DNA of 64,000 bases, from NCBI RefSeq assembly GCF_002368335.1, contig NZ_AP018288.1:2925039-2989038 (forward strand), in the 5' to 3' direction. The translations under genes were made by a program, and so were the position numbers. Source of the stretch: Nostoc sp. NIES-4103 (GTDB lineage Bacteria; Cyanobacteriota; Cyanobacteriia; Cyanobacteriales; Nostocaceae). The notes below the pieces were generated by a model. The model searched no databases. It worked only from the letters and a program-made list of their open reading frames with translations, and was not told the origin of the DNA. Every line of letters begins with the position of its first letter. Position 1 is the first letter of the stretch. Positions 54,486-64,000 of this stretch are shown here, one piece after another.

Positions 54486-55565
54486 TTTTTAGTAAGAAAC
54501 TCTTAAAATTGGCATTGCTGATGGCGGTTTTGCTTTTCTCTAATGAACTCATCTGAAAGTCAAAAATCAAGGATTTTTGAAAATATAGCTACTGGCTTTT
54601 GAATTTCTAATTGTTGAGTGTATTTCAATGGAGAGAACCTTCCCACGGTGCTGGCTCTCCAATTCCTCTCCTACGAGGTAAGAATTGGTGATGCCTAGCA
54701 GTGTAGATAATTTTTAAATCAGCCGCCACAGTTTTGTAATCTTTCTCAAACAAAATAACTCGCTTGATTACAACTTAAGAGATATTCTCTAAGTTTCATA
54801 GAAAAACATAACATAATTTATTGAAAGCAAATTATGTTAACCATTGTAAATTTTGCATAAATAGATAAAAATCACCTGATAAGTTTTCAGCAGCTATTTT
54901 TAGATTCAGGAATTTATCGCGTTATCAGCAATAGAAATATTTAAAAATAGTTAAGCTTTAGTTAAAAATTTAGTTCAAGGATTTATGATGTATGTATTGT
55001 AAGAAATAGCTCTTTTTCATCCTTGGTTTGACACCTTTTTCTCGACCTAAAACATTGATTCCAAACTCCTGGATAACTGCAAAATTCTACAGTGGAATAT
55101 CTTGATTATTGATTTCGCCAGTTTAGCCGATGCTACGCAACTAAAACCCAAGCTTTGCAAACTGCTGAGTACACCTAGTTCGGCAGTAATAAGAACCGAA
55201 ATAAACTGTAGTTATACCGAAACATTGTTGAGCGTAATTGAGTTTTACACCTTTTAATCAAGAAATCATCTCAGTCATTTTCGACTCCTATTCAGTTGAG
55301 AATTATATGTTGTCATGATTCGTTTAATGATTAGACAAAAGCATGAACACAGAATTAGAAGGCAGAGATAACAGTAGAACGAAGATTTAAACCTCTGTGT
55401 TGAAAATCATCAAATTTTGTATTTGAGAGAAAATGTAAATCTACATTTAACTTTTGACTTCTACTTGATGCTTTAAGCTCATGAAAATTGCTTCTTCATA
55501 ACTTTTCAGACATCCTCACTGGATACAGAAAATTATCTATTCAGTCGTATTTGCTTCTTGTAACT
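54486..55565. other. Long leader/promoter region of the PKS gene
   Basis: There is no gene in 1.08 kb. Two adjacent stem-loops lie at 54630-54688 (GGAGAG/CTCTCC and CCAATTC/GAATTGG). The rest is AT-rich. A six-codon ORF (ATG 55481) precedes the PKS start. Confidence 0.55.
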
Positions 55566-58500
55566 ATGAACATACAAATTGAACCCTCCGATCATGCTAT
55601 TGCAGTTATTGGAATGGGCTGTTGGTATCCTGGCGCGCGGAATCTACGACAACTATGGGAAAACATACTTGCTAAACGCCAAGAGTTCCGGCGAACACCA
55701 GATCAGCGATTACCGCTTTCTCAGTATTACAATCCAGATTCCAGCGTGCCAGACAAAACCTACGGAAGTCGTATGGCTGTCATCGATGGGTTTGAGTTTG
55801 ACTGGGTTAATAAACGTATTCCCAAAACAGTTATAGACTCCGCAGATATAGCTCACTGGTTAGCTTTAGAAGTTGCATTGCAAGCTTTAGAGGATGCTGG
55901 GTACACCCGTACAACTATTCCTATTGAACGTACTGGTGTTTTATTGGGAAACACAATGACGGGGGAGTTTTCCCGGTCTACTAATGTGCGATTACGCTGG
56001 CCTTATGTCCGGCGTGCCTTAGTAGCAGCAGCAGAAGCAAAGGGTCTGCCGTCGGCAGTTATAGACTCTTTAGCAGAAACCATGGAGGATTATTACAAAT
56101 CTGTATTCTCGCCCATTACCGAGGACACACTTTCAGGTAATCTTTCCAATACGATCGCAGGTAGAATCTGCAATTTCTTGAACTTGCATGGTGGCGGTTA
56201 CACAGTAGATGGTGCTTGTTCTTCATCATTAATTGCAGTAGCTAACGCTGCTAGTGCTTTGAGCAATAAAGACTTAGACCTGGCCTTTGCTGGTGGCGTC
56301 GATATTAGTCTCGACACCTTTGAATTAATCGGCTTTGCCAAGACCGGTGCCTTGACTCAGCAAGATATGACAGTTTACGACCGAAAAGCCAGCGGCTTCA
56401 TACCAGGTGAGGGTTGTGGTTTTGTTGTCTTGAAGCGCTTAAAAGATGCTCGTGCCGACGGCAACTATGTATATGCAGTATTAAATGGGTGGGGAATATC
56501 CTCTGACGGCAAAGGCGGACTGACAGCGCCTAGCCGTGAAGGGCAATCAATAGCTTTGCGTCGTGCATATGAACGAGCCGGTTACAGCCCCCATACCCTC
56601 GATTTCGTTGAAGGACATGGTACTGGGACACCTGTGGGCGATCGCGCCGAACTCGAAGGTATTGCCCTAGCGATGAATTTTGACGGTCAAGCAAGCGATC
56701 GCTCCTGCGGTGTCACCTCCTTAAAATCCCTCATCGGTCATACCAAAGCCGCAGCCGGGATTGGCGCATTTATTAAAGCCATCATCGCTGTCAACCGCCG
56801 GATTCTACCACCAGTCGCCGGTTGCACCGAACCAAACCCAGTATTTGCAACTTCTGCTCGCTGTCTCTACCCCATCCTCCAAGGAGAAGTCAGAAACCCA
56901 ACAGATATCCTACGTGCAGGAGTTTCCGCCATGGGATTTGGTGGCATTAATTGCCACGTTACCCTCGAATCTGGCGATGCTCCCGCGGCTCATCTAGCAC
57001 CCTTGATTGCCGAGCAGGCTTTACTAGTTTCGCACCAAGATACAGAAATATTCGTCCTGGCTGCTGCATCCATTTCTGCATTGCTGCGACGCACATTAGC
57101 TGCCATCAACATTGCCCAAGGATTGAGCCTGAGCGAACTCGCTGATTTAGCAGCACATCTGACCCGCGAACTCGAACCGCAACTACCAATTCGGGCAACA
57201 GTCATTGCAGCTACCCCAGAAGAACTAATTGAACGTCTGACTCTGTTAGAAAAATTGTTGCGTGAAACGCCCCCTGCTCCTGGAAAAGTAGTTGTCAGCC
57301 CCCAAAGAGAAGTCTGGATTGGCAACGCCGTTGACCAGAACCGCATCGGCTTTTTGTTTCCCGGACAAGGTTCGCAAAAATTGAACATGGTGCGATCGCT
57401 AATTGAGCGCTATAGCTGGGCCAAAGACCTACTAGAACAGGCAGATACCTGGTTGCGCGAAATTGGCTTACAACCAGTGCGAGAACAGATCTATGTTCCC
57501 CTCGACCGGGCTGTTAACCAGGAACAAGTAGCACAGTGGTCTCAAGCACTTGCCCAAACAGAAGTCGCTCAACCAGCTATTTGCCTGGCTTCCATCATTT
57601 GGATGCAGTATCTCAAGCGTCTGGGAATTCAGCCTGTGGCTGTGGGTGGTCACAGCCTGGGAGAACTGAGTGCTTTTTATGCAGCAGGTGGCTTTGACGA
57701 GAAAACTCTCCTGTCTTTGGCTGGAGTTCGAGGACAAGCCATGTCTGCACAGACATCAGGCAAAGCTCAAGGCGCGATGGCTTCTTTAGCTTGCTCCCAA
57801 CAAACAGCAGAAGAAATTTTGAGTCGCGTTAGTGGCTACGTAGTTATAGCCAATATTAATAGTTCACGCCAAATAGTCATTTCCGGTGAACAGGCGAGTA
57901 TTGAACAAGCCATTGAACTAGCTATAGCCCAAGATATCCGAGCAGTGAGACTGCCAGTTTCCAATGGCTTTCATTCGCAACTCATTGCAGCCGCAGCCGA
58001 ATATCTTGGTCAACACCAACTGATGCCAGAGCAACTCCTGGAAATCACCGTACCCCTATTCTCAAGTTTAGATGGACAACAGGTAACACCAGGGCAATCA
58101 TTGCGAGAGTATTTTACCAATCAGGCGATGGCTCAAGTAGATTTCGTCTCTTTAGTAAAAACCTTAATACAGAAATGCGACCTCCTAATAGAGGTCGGCC
58201 CTGGAAAGGTTCTCTCCAATTTAGTAGCTGACATTGTTGGTGCCAATGGCCCACTTTGTCTACCAGTGGAATCGAAACCCGGTCTAGATCGCGATTTGAA
58301 TGTCATGCTAGCCGCCCTCTTTACCCACGGTAGCAACATTAACTGGGAAACTCTCTACGAAAACCGTCTTGTCCGTCCCTTTGTCCCAGCAGCCCAACGC
58401 ATCTTCATTGAGAACCCCTTGGAACGACCATTCCAGGTGCAAACGGTGAATGAATCTCCTGCTTTGCAAATGTCTGAGTTTTCGCTGCCTTCCATGCTGG

Positions 58501-61500
58501 CTCAACAGAACCAAGTACCGTGGGAACTGCTTTCTGATTACTTTTCTCAGCGCGGCAAGTTTCTTACGGAAGTAATCAAAGCAGACTTGCAAACATTGCC
58601 ACTGCTTTCTAACTCCGCTAACAGCTTAGCAAAAGCTCAAGTAGCTGCTCCTGCGAAAGTGCCTGCTTTGATACCAGAGCCAACTATTCCTGCCCACCAC
58701 AACCAAGCCTTTAATATTGAAACCATGCTTGTGGGTCTGATTGCTCAACAAACAGGCTTCCCACAAGAAAGTATCACCCTGCAAATTAGGCTACTGGACG
58801 ATTTGAACCTAGATTCAATTAAAGCTGGGGAAGTCATCGCTACTGCTGCCAGGGAAATTGGTGTGGCAGGTCAGATTGACCCCACATCTCTAGCCAACGC
58901 CACCATTCATGAAATTGCCGAGGCATTGCGGATGGTTGCGCCAGCTGTTAACGGCAGTCATCATGGCACAGTGACAGTAGCCATACAGAACGGGGCGCAT
59001 CAAGCTAAGAATGGGTCAGCGGTTGCCTTGAGAATCGAAGACCTGCTGGTAAATTTGATTACCCAACAAACAGGCTTCCCCCAAGAAAGTATCACCCTGC
59101 AAATCAGACTACTAGACGATTTGAACCTAGATTCCATTAAAGCTGGGGAACTCATCGCTACTGCTGCCAGGGAAGTTGGTGTGGCAGGTCAAGTTGACCC
59201 GACGACCTTAGCCAACGCCACCATTCAAGAAATTGCCGAGGCACTGCGGATAGTTGCCCCGACCAGTAATGGCAACCATAATGGCACAGTGACAGCAGCA
59301 GTCATGAATGGAAACGGGGCCAATGGAGCCAAGAATGGCTCAGCCGTTGCCTTAAAAGAACCTGTCCCAACAATAAACTTCACTGATTTCTCAAGTAAGA
59401 CCCCTGAAAACAAAGGCCAAACTCAAGTACGTGATTACATTGTCAAAGCAGTTGCAGAGGAATTTACACCAGTTACCTTAGGTAAACATGCTGAGGAAAA
59501 ATGGCAGACTGCAAACGTACTTATTGTCTGTGAATCTGGCGAGTTAGACGTAGCACAAACTTTGAGCTACCAACTTCACAGTCAAGGGGCGCAAGTGCAA
59601 ACTGTATCCTTTGTGGAAGTTACGGCCCAAGCACTCATTGAAAGCATTGATTTTACCCACTTCATTGCTATACTTAAGCGAACAAGTAGTGAGTCGTCAA
59701 CAGATGCTCGTCTACTGAATATGATCGAACGCTTACGCAGCATAGCTACTCCACCTCCAGCCGCCCGTGCTAACCGGGAACACACAACGGTAGCCTATAT
59801 CCAATTTGGTGGCGGTAATTTCAGCACAGAGCCTCCCCTCGCTGATGTTGAACAATGCTGTGCCATTGGTTTTGCCGCCAGTGTTCATCTTGAACGGGCT
59901 GATTTGAAAGTGCGGGTAATTGATTTTTCTCCTCAAGTCAGTCTCAACAAGTTGGCTGAATGCGTCATTAAAGAACTTTCCACCGCCCATGTCTACATGT
60001 CTGCCGGCTATGATGACCATCTGACTCGCTACGTTCCCAGGCCCCAGGTGCAAGAACCTGTAGATTATCAAAGACGCTCAGTTACATGGTCATCTGAAGA
60101 TGTGATTGTCGTCACTGGTGGAGGCAAAGGCATTACAGCAGAGTGTGCCTTTGCCCTGGCTCGGAATACAGGAGTGAAGATGGCGCTTATCGGTCGCTCA
60201 CCGCATCCTTACGGTAATAGTGAAAGACGTGGGGCCGGGAGTACGGAGATAGGCAAGACCCTTGAAAGATTCAATGCTGAAGGTTTAACTTGTCAATATT
60301 ATGAATGCGACATTTCTGACTTCGATGCAGTCACATCTTTGCTCGCACAAATACGGCTAGATTTGGGTGAGATTACAGGAGTGTTGCACGGGGCTGCCCT
60401 CAACAAGCCGCGGTTAGTACAGCAAGTATCCGCTGAATCAGCGTTTGATGAACTCAAACCCAAACTCAAAGGAGTTTTGAATCTCTGCCAAGCCTTAGCA
60501 GATGCACCGCTGAAGCTGTTTGCAGGCTTCTCATCAGTCATCGGTATCACAGGGATGCAACGCAATGCCTGGTATGGTTTTGCTAATGAAGCACTCGATT
60601 TGATATTACGCCGTTTTCAAGTTCAACACCCAGAAGTTGCTGTGATCTCAATGGCATTCAGTGTGTGGGAAGAAGTCGGGATGGGTGCAAGGATGGGCAG
60701 TGTTCGCAATCTGGCGAAGATGGGAATTCAGGCAATTCCCAAAGATGCCGGTGTAGCTAGATTTTTGCATCTGATCAAGAATGATCCTGGAGATACTCGT
60801 ATTGTAGTTGCAGCCCCAATGCAAGCTTTATCTGCATTTGAGTCCAGCGGCTTAGATACTTGGTATCCACAAAGATTTTTACCTCGTCCTGAGTTAAAAT
60901 TCTTGGAGCGAATTGTGTTGTGTGAACCTGGGGTAGAAATTATCGCGCGATCGCATCTCAGTTTAGAGCGAGATTCCTACCTGTTAGACCACCTCTACAA
61001 AGGTTCTTACCTATTCCCCACAGTGTTTGGCTTAGAAGCTATGGCACAAGCGGTTATCTACGTCACCGGTGAGCATAACTTGTCAGCCATCCGCATAGAA
61101 GATATCCGCCTTGAACGTCCAATTGTCGTAGATCCCCAAAAGGGAGTAGATATCGAAATTCATGCAGAGGTACCCGAACGTGAATTTAAGAATTCTTTGC
61201 GGCAGGTACATGTATCTATTAAGACAGAGCAAACCGGATTTGCTATCAACCATTTTTCTGCTACCTTTGTATTAGGTGTAAAAAACAACCCACCAATAGA
61301 GCATGTCACCCTCCCAGAATCACCTCTAGATATCGACCCACAAGCAGACCTCTACAGTTGGTTACTGTTCCAAGGCCCTAGTTTCCAACGCTTACAGCAA
61401 ATTTACACCCTCAATTCGCGAGAGTGTGTATTCCAAACACAAAGAAACTCATCCTCAACAGAAGCCAAGGAAGGCAGTTTAAATAGGGCACAAGGGCCAT

Positions 61501-62444
61501 TTTGGCTAGGAGACCCCTATTGCAGAGATTCACTACTGCAAGTTGGACAGCTTGTGATTCCCCAAGACATTTGCCTACCAATTAGTATCGATAGCATTGA
61601 AATCTACCAACCAACGAGTGATGATTCTGCTTATATCGGAGTCACTAGACCTCAAGGTCGAGAAGGTAAACAATATCACAATACTGTTTTCCTCACAAAT
61701 GCAGCTGGGCAAATCGTAGAAAGACTCAATGGCTATCAATTGCGAATACTAGAGCATCGCAAGGATAATCCTACTGTTGAAGAGTTGGCCGATCCCAGTC
61801 AAAGGGATGAATGGATTCTCCGCAGAAAATTGAGTAATCAAGCTCATCTTTTCCGAGTTGCGGCCCCAGAGATTTCCTTAGCCTACCTTCCTGGTATACA
61901 TGCTCTACCGCCAAGCCAACGTCACGAACGAGAACTACCAATATTCCATAAAACTATCAGTCAACTACTTCGCAACGATGCTAATCAGTTATTAAAGTTG
62001 CAAATCAAATGGACAAAATCTGGAAAACCAGTAGTTGATGGTGTAGAACAACAAAAAGTAGAAGTTTCTCTTTCCCATGACGAGCGTGTATGTATCTGCG
62101 TTGCTGGAGAAGCGCCACAAGGTTGTGATATCGAACCTGTAACACATCGAACACAGCAAGACTGGACAGCGTTATTGAGTAATTCTCGAGAAACATTAAT
62201 GCAACAGTTACTTAATGCCAAGAGTTCTGTAGCTCATGCTGGTACCCGAATCTGGACGGCTGTAGAAGCTTTACGTAAAGCTACTGAAGCTAAGGCGATT
62301 AACTTAGTCATTGACCGTATAGAAGGAGACAGTGTTCTGTTTGTTGATGCTGCTTCCAATGGTCAACTGAAAGTCCTCACTTTCCCAGTCAGACTCACAC
62401 GAGGTCTAGAAAAAATGGTGGCTCTAGTGGTGGAAGATATTTAA
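55566..62444 (+). CDS. Enediyne-PKS-like iterative megasynthase (KS-AT-ACP-ACP-KR-DH-PPTase)
   Basis: This 2292-aa protein starts at ATG 55566 (MNIQIEPSDHAIAVIGMGCW); TTG 55488 is rejected. KS: about 12-480, Cys218 in VDGACSSSLIAV, EGHGTGTPVGD, KSLIGHTKAAAG. AT: about 595-900, Ser697 in GHSLGELSAFY. Two tandem ACPs: Ser1084 and Ser1190 in DDLNLDSIKAGE, copies exactly 106 residues apart. KR: about 1510-1740, TGGGKGITAECAF, Tyr1670 in YGFANE. DH: about 1800-2100, LDHLYKGSYLFPTVFGLEAM. PPTase: about 2130-2292, LSHDERVCICVAG, GCDIEPV, WTAVEALRKA. Domain order, the opening RRTPDQRLPLSQYYNPD and the built-in PPTase match PKSE enzymes of enediyne clusters, which make a linear polyene from one iterative module. 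The doubled ACP is unusual for PKSE. A halogenase-like gene follows 116 bp later. The product is unknown. Confidence 0.92.
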   Translation: MNIQIEPSDHAIAVIGMGCWYPGARNLRQLWENILAKRQEFRRTPDQRLPLSQYYNPDSSVPDKTYGSRMAVIDGFEFDWVNKRIPKTVIDSADIAHWLALEVALQALEDAGYTRTTIPIERTGVLLGNTMTGEFSRSTNVRLRWPYVRRALVAAAEAKGLPSAVIDSLAETMEDYYKSVFSPITEDTLSGNLSNTIAGRICNFLNLHGGGYTVDGACSSSLIAVANAASALSNKDLDLAFAGGVDISLDTFELIGFAKTGALTQQDMTVYDRKASGFIPGEGCGFVVLKRLKDARADGNYVYAVLNGWGISSDGKGGLTAPSREGQSIALRRAYERAGYSPHTLDFVEGHGTGTPVGDRAELEGIALAMNFDGQASDRSCGVTSLKSLIGHTKAAAGIGAFIKAIIAVNRRILPPVAGCTEPNPVFATSARCLYPILQGEVRNPTDILRAGVSAMGFGGINCHVTLESGDAPAAHLAPLIAEQALLVSHQDTEIFVLAAASISALLRRTLAAINIAQGLSLSELADLAAHLTRELEPQLPIRATVIAATPEELIERLTLLEKLLRETPPAPGKVVVSPQREVWIGNAVDQNRIGFLFPGQGSQKLNMVRSLIERYSWAKDLLEQADTWLREIGLQPVREQIYVPLDRAVNQEQVAQWSQALAQTEVAQPAICLASIIWMQYLKRLGIQPVAVGGHSLGELSAFYAAGGFDEKTLLSLAGVRGQAMSAQTSGKAQGAMASLACSQQTAEEILSRVSGYVVIANINSSRQIVISGEQASIEQAIELAIAQDIRAVRLPVSNGFHSQLIAAAAEYLGQHQLMPEQLLEITVPLFSSLDGQQVTPGQSLREYFTNQAMAQVDFVSLVKTLIQKCDLLIEVGPGKVLSNLVADIVGANGPLCLPVESKPGLDRDLNVMLAALFTHGSNINWETLYENRLVRPFVPAAQRIFIENPLERPFQVQTVNESPALQMSEFSLPSMLAQQNQVPWELLSDYFSQRGKFLTEVIKADLQTLPLLSNSANSLAKAQVAAPAKVPALIPEPTIPAHHNQAFNIETMLVGLIAQQTGFPQESITLQIRLLDDLNLDSIKAGEVIATAAREIGVAGQIDPTSLANATIHEIAEALRMVAPAVNGSHHGTVTVAIQNGAHQAKNGSAVALRIEDLLVNLITQQTGFPQESITLQIRLLDDLNLDSIKAGELIATAAREVGVAGQVDPTTLANATIQEIAEALRIVAPTSNGNHNGTVTAAVMNGNGANGAKNGSAVALKEPVPTINFTDFSSKTPENKGQTQVRDYIVKAVAEEFTPVTLGKHAEEKWQTANVLIVCESGELDVAQTLSYQLHSQGAQVQTVSFVEVTAQALIESIDFTHFIAILKRTSSESSTDARLLNMIERLRSIATPPPAARANREHTTVAYIQFGGGNFSTEPPLADVEQCCAIGFAASVHLERADLKVRVIDFSPQVSLNKLAECVIKELSTAHVYMSAGYDDHLTRYVPRPQVQEPVDYQRRSVTWSSEDVIVVTGGGKGITAECAFALARNTGVKMALIGRSPHPYGNSERRGAGSTEIGKTLERFNAEGLTCQYYECDISDFDAVTSLLAQIRLDLGEITGVLHGAALNKPRLVQQVSAESAFDELKPKLKGVLNLCQALADAPLKLFAGFSSVIGITGMQRNAWYGFANEALDLILRRFQVQHPEVAVISMAFSVWEEVGMGARMGSVRNLAKMGIQAIPKDAGVARFLHLIKNDPGDTRIVVAAPMQALSAFESSGLDTWYPQRFLPRPELKFLERIVLCEPGVEIIARSHLSLERDSYLLDHLYKGSYLFPTVFGLEAMAQAVIYVTGEHNLSAIRIEDIRLERPIVVDPQKGVDIEIHAEVPEREFKNSLRQVHVSIKTEQTGFAINHFSATFVLGVKNNPPIEHVTLPESPLDIDPQADLYSWLLFQGPSFQRLQQIYTLNSRECVFQTQRNSSSTEAKEGSLNRAQGPFWLGDPYCRDSLLQVGQLVIPQDICLPISIDSIEIYQPTSDDSAYIGVTRPQGREGKQYHNTVFLTNAAGQIVERLNGYQLRILEHRKDNPTVEELADPSQRDEWILRRKLSNQAHLFRVAAPEISLAYLPGIHALPPSQRHERELPIFHKTISQLLRNDANQLLKLQIKWTKSGKPVVDGVEQQKVEVSLSHDERVCICVAGEAPQGCDIEPVTHRTQQDWTALLSNSRETLMQQLLNAKSSVAHAGTRIWTAVEALRKATEAKAINLVIDRIEGDSVLFVDAASNGQLKVLTFPVRLTRGLEKMVALVVEDI

Positions 62445-62560
62445 TCCGCTGAATTAGCAGGGTTACAAATCAACTTTGGTGATGGTGTTGGAAAAACTGA
62501 ATCTGATCCAAACACCATCACACTCAACTCAAAAATTTAGTCAATCAAAGGAAAATTTCA

Positions 62561-64000
62561 ATGAACAATACTAAGACTCTACTTTATGATGTTGTGATTA
62601 TGGGTGCTGGCATCGCGGGGGTTTCCCAAGCTCGTCACCTGCTGCTGAATATTCCCAACATTAAGGTGGCTTTAGTTGATCCTCGTCCAGAAGAAAGAAC
62701 TGAGAAAGACTTAAAAGTTGGCGAGTCAACAGTAGAAATTTCTACTATGTTTTTTGGTAAAGAATTGGGTCTTTATGATTACTTGATTGAAAATCATCCT
62801 CCTAAATATGGCTTGAACTTCCACTGGCCAAAACATCCTGAGAACACAGATTCCATAGATGATTACCATCACATTTGGTGTACTCGACAGCCCTCCCTTG
62901 CTTCCACTCTGATGAACCGCGCCAAGTTCGAGCGTGATGTCTTAAAAATGAATAAAGAAATGGGGGCTAGCTTCTACAACGGTCGTGTAATCGATGTAGA
63001 ATTAACTCCTGGTGATGCCCTCAACATTGTAAAAGTGAAAGTGGGTGATGAGTACTTCGACCTTCAAGCCAAACATGTTGTTGATGCTGCTGGGCGCAGG
63101 TTGATTATTGGGCGCAAAACAGATAATGTCATCTCTGATTCTGAAGACTTGTATGGTGTCAACAATGGCTCAGCCTGGGTAAGGGTGAAAAATGTCGATC
63201 GCACAATTTTTCACAGTGGTTATGACCCCCTAGGCGCAACATGCAGTCATTATTATGCCACCAATCATATGATGGGACATGGGCATTGGGTATGGGTAAT
63301 TCCTACGGATACCCAAACAATGGAAGTCTCCATTGGTATAGCTCATCATCATCAAGTTATTCCAGCTAGCAGTGTCAATACCAAAGAAAAGTTTTATGCC
63401 TTTTTAAAAGAAAATCATAATGTTCTTTATCAACTAGTCAAGAGTGGCGAAGATATCGACTTCCATTACTTACCAAAATTGGCTCATAGAAGTAAGACTA
63501 TGTTCTCTGAAGACAACTGGTATGTAGTTGGGGATGCAGCAGCTATCTTCGATCCATTCTATTCTTTGGGAATGGTAATGATGACCTTTGCCATTGAGAG
63601 TACCACAGAAATTATTCGGGCGAAGTTAGCAGGGGAACCAGACGCAGAGAAAAAACGCGCTGTCTATAACGCTTTCAATTTAGGAACCATACGCTCTAAC
63701 AATCATCTAATCCACGCTCACGAAAGACAACTTGGTCATGCTAGCATCATGAGCTGGCGGATCTTTTTAGAAAATATGTGGTGGTTCGGAATTATAGTGC
63801 CTTTGTATGTAGGAAAATGGCACTTGGATCTGAAATTCCTCCGCAAGTTTGGCAAACAAGGTCGTCATATTATTACCTCTTTGATGACTGATGTTTATAA
63901 ACAGTTCGATGAACTGATCGAACGAGGAGCCAACTTGGGGATGATGTATACCCATCGAGCTGATCAACTACCTTTTCATTACTATGTAACTAGGGACTAC
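62561..64000 (+). CDS. Flavin-dependent halogenase-like oxidoreductase (partial)
   Basis: The first 480 residues are present and the frame is still open at the window end. The start is ATG 62561 with AAAGGAAA seven bases upstream. FAD-binding GAGIAG lies at residues 15-20, followed by VGESTVEISTMFFGKELGL, the position where halogenases have GEST/GEAT. Lys82 in PPKYGLNFHW matches the place of the catalytic Lys of tryptophan-halogenase-type enzymes. W243-V-W-V-I-P248 is the WxWxIP signature that blocks monooxygenase chemistry in these halogenases, and GDAAAIFDPFYSLGM (from residue 324) is the second flavin motif. This supports the halogenase superfamily, though relatives without halogenase activity exist. 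It is probably co-transcribed with the PKS, whose product is a likely substrate. Confidence 0.85.
   Translation, partial: MNNTKTLLYDVVIMGAGIAGVSQARHLLLNIPNIKVALVDPRPEERTEKDLKVGESTVEISTMFFGKELGLYDYLIENHPPKYGLNFHWPKHPENTDSIDDYHHIWCTRQPSLASTLMNRAKFERDVLKMNKEMGASFYNGRVIDVELTPGDALNIVKVKVGDEYFDLQAKHVVDAAGRRLIIGRKTDNVISDSEDLYGVNNGSAWVRVKNVDRTIFHSGYDPLGATCSHYYATNHMMGHGHWVWVIPTDTQTMEVSIGIAHHHQVIPASSVNTKEKFYAFLKENHNVLYQLVKSGEDIDFHYLPKLAHRSKTMFSEDNWYVVGDAAAIFDPFYSLGMVMMTFAIESTTEIIRAKLAGEPDAEKKRAVYNAFNLGTIRSNNHLIHAHERQLGHASIMSWRIFLENMWWFGIIVPLYVGKWHLDLKFLRKFGKQGRHIITSLMTDVYKQFDELIERGANLGMMYTHRADQLPFHYYVTRDY

Noticed and set aside
1..64000. tRNA or rRNA genes
   Set aside because: I looked for T-loop (GGTTCRANNCC) and cloverleaf patterns by eye and found none convincing; a tRNAscan run would be decisive.

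Overview
The window comes from a filamentous, heterocyst-forming cyanobacterium (Nostoc/Anabaena/Calothrix type). The evidence is psbB and psbT, the cyanobacterial short form of ribosomal protein S1, a CpcT phycobilin lyase, the heterocyst genes hetI and hetN, a complete set of heterocyst-glycolipid (hgl) polyketide synthase proteins, many GCGATCGC (HIP1) octamers, and the heptamer tandem repeats (STRR) and small inverted-repeat elements typical of Nostocales intergenic DNA. Genes were identified by reading their motifs; no database search was run.

Layout. 1-3541: rps1, psbT and psbB on the minus strand, with two clear intrinsic terminators. 3542-7700: a long AT-rich gap, then two secreted proteins of unknown function, the second with a PEP-CTERM-like tail. 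7716-8897: an AhpD-like protein and hetI (plus strand). 9024-27565: the minus-strand hgl operon, in transcription order hglE (KS-AT-ACP-ACP-half KR), a possible small proline-rich ORF, hglG-like KR-DH, hglD-like KS, hglC-like CLF/KS-AT, hglA-like PfaD-type enoyl reductase, a stand-alone ACP, a TubC-docking protein of unknown function, and hetN. 27860-30292: a small conserved-looking protein and a ParB protein fused to a degenerate DNA methyltransferase. 31180-38878: the glycolipid export and glycosylation set (DevB/DevC-like hgdB and hgdC without an ATPase gene, an SDR epimerase, a DUF2141 protein, a GT2 and a GT4 glycosyltransferase, the latter hglT-like). 38993-41741: a TPR protein, cpcT and a one-domain peptidoglycan-binding protein.

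42840-54485 is accessory: an AraC regulator with a cut-down receiver, two PEP-CTERM proteins (one a cupin), DUF302 and alpha/beta-hydrolase genes, a TetR/SDR/SnoaL group with three copies of one palindromic operator, a Tat-exported GMC oxidoreductase and a DUF3102-type protein. 55566-64000 is the left part of a biosynthetic cluster: an enediyne-PKS-like megasynthase (KS-AT-ACP-ACP-KR-DH-PPTase) followed by a flavin-dependent-halogenase-like enzyme that runs off the window.

How it fits together. HetI should activate the carrier domains of HglE and of the free ACP. HglE/G/D/C/A resemble a PUFA synthase and would build the long reduced chain. HglT-type and GT2 enzymes would add sugar, and HgdB/HgdC would help deposit the glycolipid. 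Two points depart from the known Anabaena arrangement. The place of HglB (ACP fused to thioester reductase) is taken by an ACP-only protein plus a TubC-docking protein of unknown function, and HetN carries RGSGH where Anabaena HetN has the pattern-inhibitory RGSGR. With the PKS/halogenase-like pair at the right edge, these are the best candidates for undescribed biology.
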